Shown here piece by piece: positions 63,746-64,000 of a stretch of 64,000 bases of DNA (position 1 is its first letter; each line of letters begins with the position of its first letter). Where the stretch lies: contig NZ_JBGCBZ010000011.1 of NCBI RefSeq assembly GCF_041262585.1, positions 1-64,000 of the forward strand, written 5' to 3'. The notes beneath the pieces are model-generated. The model was not told the DNA's origin. It saw nothing but the letters and a program-made list of their open reading frames with translations, and did no database searches. Origin of the DNA: JAOEGB01 sp041262585. Lineage in GTDB: Bacteria > Actinomycetota > Actinomycetes > Streptosporangiales > Streptosporangiaceae. The position numbers and the translations under genes are program-made.

Positions 63746-64000
63746 CCGTCCTCGACACGCGAACGCCTGCCACTCCGCCCGCCGCTCCCCCCGCCACGAC
63801 GGCCGGCCGGCTGCGCTGGGTCCTCATCGACGCCCTGACGATCGCCGGGCGGACCTTCGCCAGACTGCGGGCGCAACCGGGCGAGATAGCCGGCTTCCTG
63901 GTCTTCCCCGTGATCATGACCGTGCTGTTCGGGTACGTCTTCGGCAGCGCGATCAGGCTGCCCGGCGGGGGCGACTACCGGAACTACCTCATGCCCGGCA
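63742..64000 (+). CDS. DrrB-type ABC permease, 5' part only
   Basis: Starts at an ATG overlapping the ATPase stop and continues past the window end. 86 codons visible: Ala/Pro/Thr-rich start, then LRWVLIDALTIAGRTFARLRAQPGEIAGFLVFPVIMTVLFGYVFGSAI, the first membrane helix of ABC-2 type drug permeases. The rest is outside the window. Confidence 0.9.
   Translation, partial: MTVLDTRTPATPPAAPPATTAGRLRWVLIDALTIAGRTFARLRAQPGEIAGFLVFPVIMTVLFGYVFGSAIRLPGGGDYRNYLMPG

Overview
The window is chromosomal DNA of a high-GC actinomycete. The set of bldC next to a valine dehydrogenase gene, a DUF3073 gene, purF/purM and a FadE5-type dehydrogenase, plus F420-type luciferase-like oxidoreductases, GTG starts and GC-ending codons, points to a filamentous genus. 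Streptosporangiaceae (Nonomuraea or Microbispora type) is my best guess from gene style; no rRNA gene is inside the window to prove it.

Layout. 1-230: leader and a promoter of an rRNA operon that runs leftward out of the window. 0.66-9.8 kb: housekeeping and accessory enzymes (oligopeptidase B, aldo/keto reductase, a pseudokinase-flippase membrane protein, a coupled RpiB-like/molybdopterin oxidoreductase pair, GNAT). 9.9-15.5 kb: small proteins, a methyltransferase remnant, FadE5, a secreted alginate-lyase-family protein. 15.5-17.4 kb: a two-gene ATP-grasp peptide-maturation-like unit with no visible precursor. 17.5-21.0 kb: branched-chain 2-oxoacid dehydrogenase operon (E1a, E1b, E2). 21.3-25.5 kb and 32.4-36.2 kb: purine genes purS, purQL, then purF and purM, split by a nucleotide cyclase, a CRP/FNR regulator and two MFS exporters with a TetR. 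36.4-39.4 kb: DUF3073, vdh, a conserved unknown gene and bldC, an order I recall from Streptomyces. 39.5-45.3 kb: TetR and LacI regulators, a lipoprotein amidase, a GH20 hexosaminidase, a copper chaperone. 45.4-49 kb: pyrD and a GAF/ANTAR/STAS signalling operon, a secreted-repeat lipoprotein. 49.4-59.8 kb: an accessory zone with luciferase-like enzymes, DsbA, SulP, a GH46 chitosanase beside a broken ROK repressor, and insertion-sequence fragments, ending at a Glu-Asp-Phe tRNA cluster. 60.3-64 kb: a metallophosphoesterase, a TetR and a DrrAB-type ABC exporter cut by the window end.

How genes connect. Valine dehydrogenase, the branched-chain oxoacid dehydrogenase and FadE5 could act in series on branched-chain amino acids and acyl-CoAs. 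PurS, PurQ and PurL form FGAM synthetase; PurF and PurM catalyse flanking steps. The amidase and hexosaminidase fit muropeptide or amino-sugar recycling.

The strongest unexplained structure is a family of intergenic arrays (about 9.8, 22.2, 40.3, 43.2 and 45.0 kb) carrying a conserved TGCATGATCACG core. Most spacings are 52-54 bp, close to five helical turns, and core orientation flips inside three of the arrays. One gene, the GH20 hexosaminidase, lies exactly between an all-forward and an all-reverse array. I do not recognise this element family.
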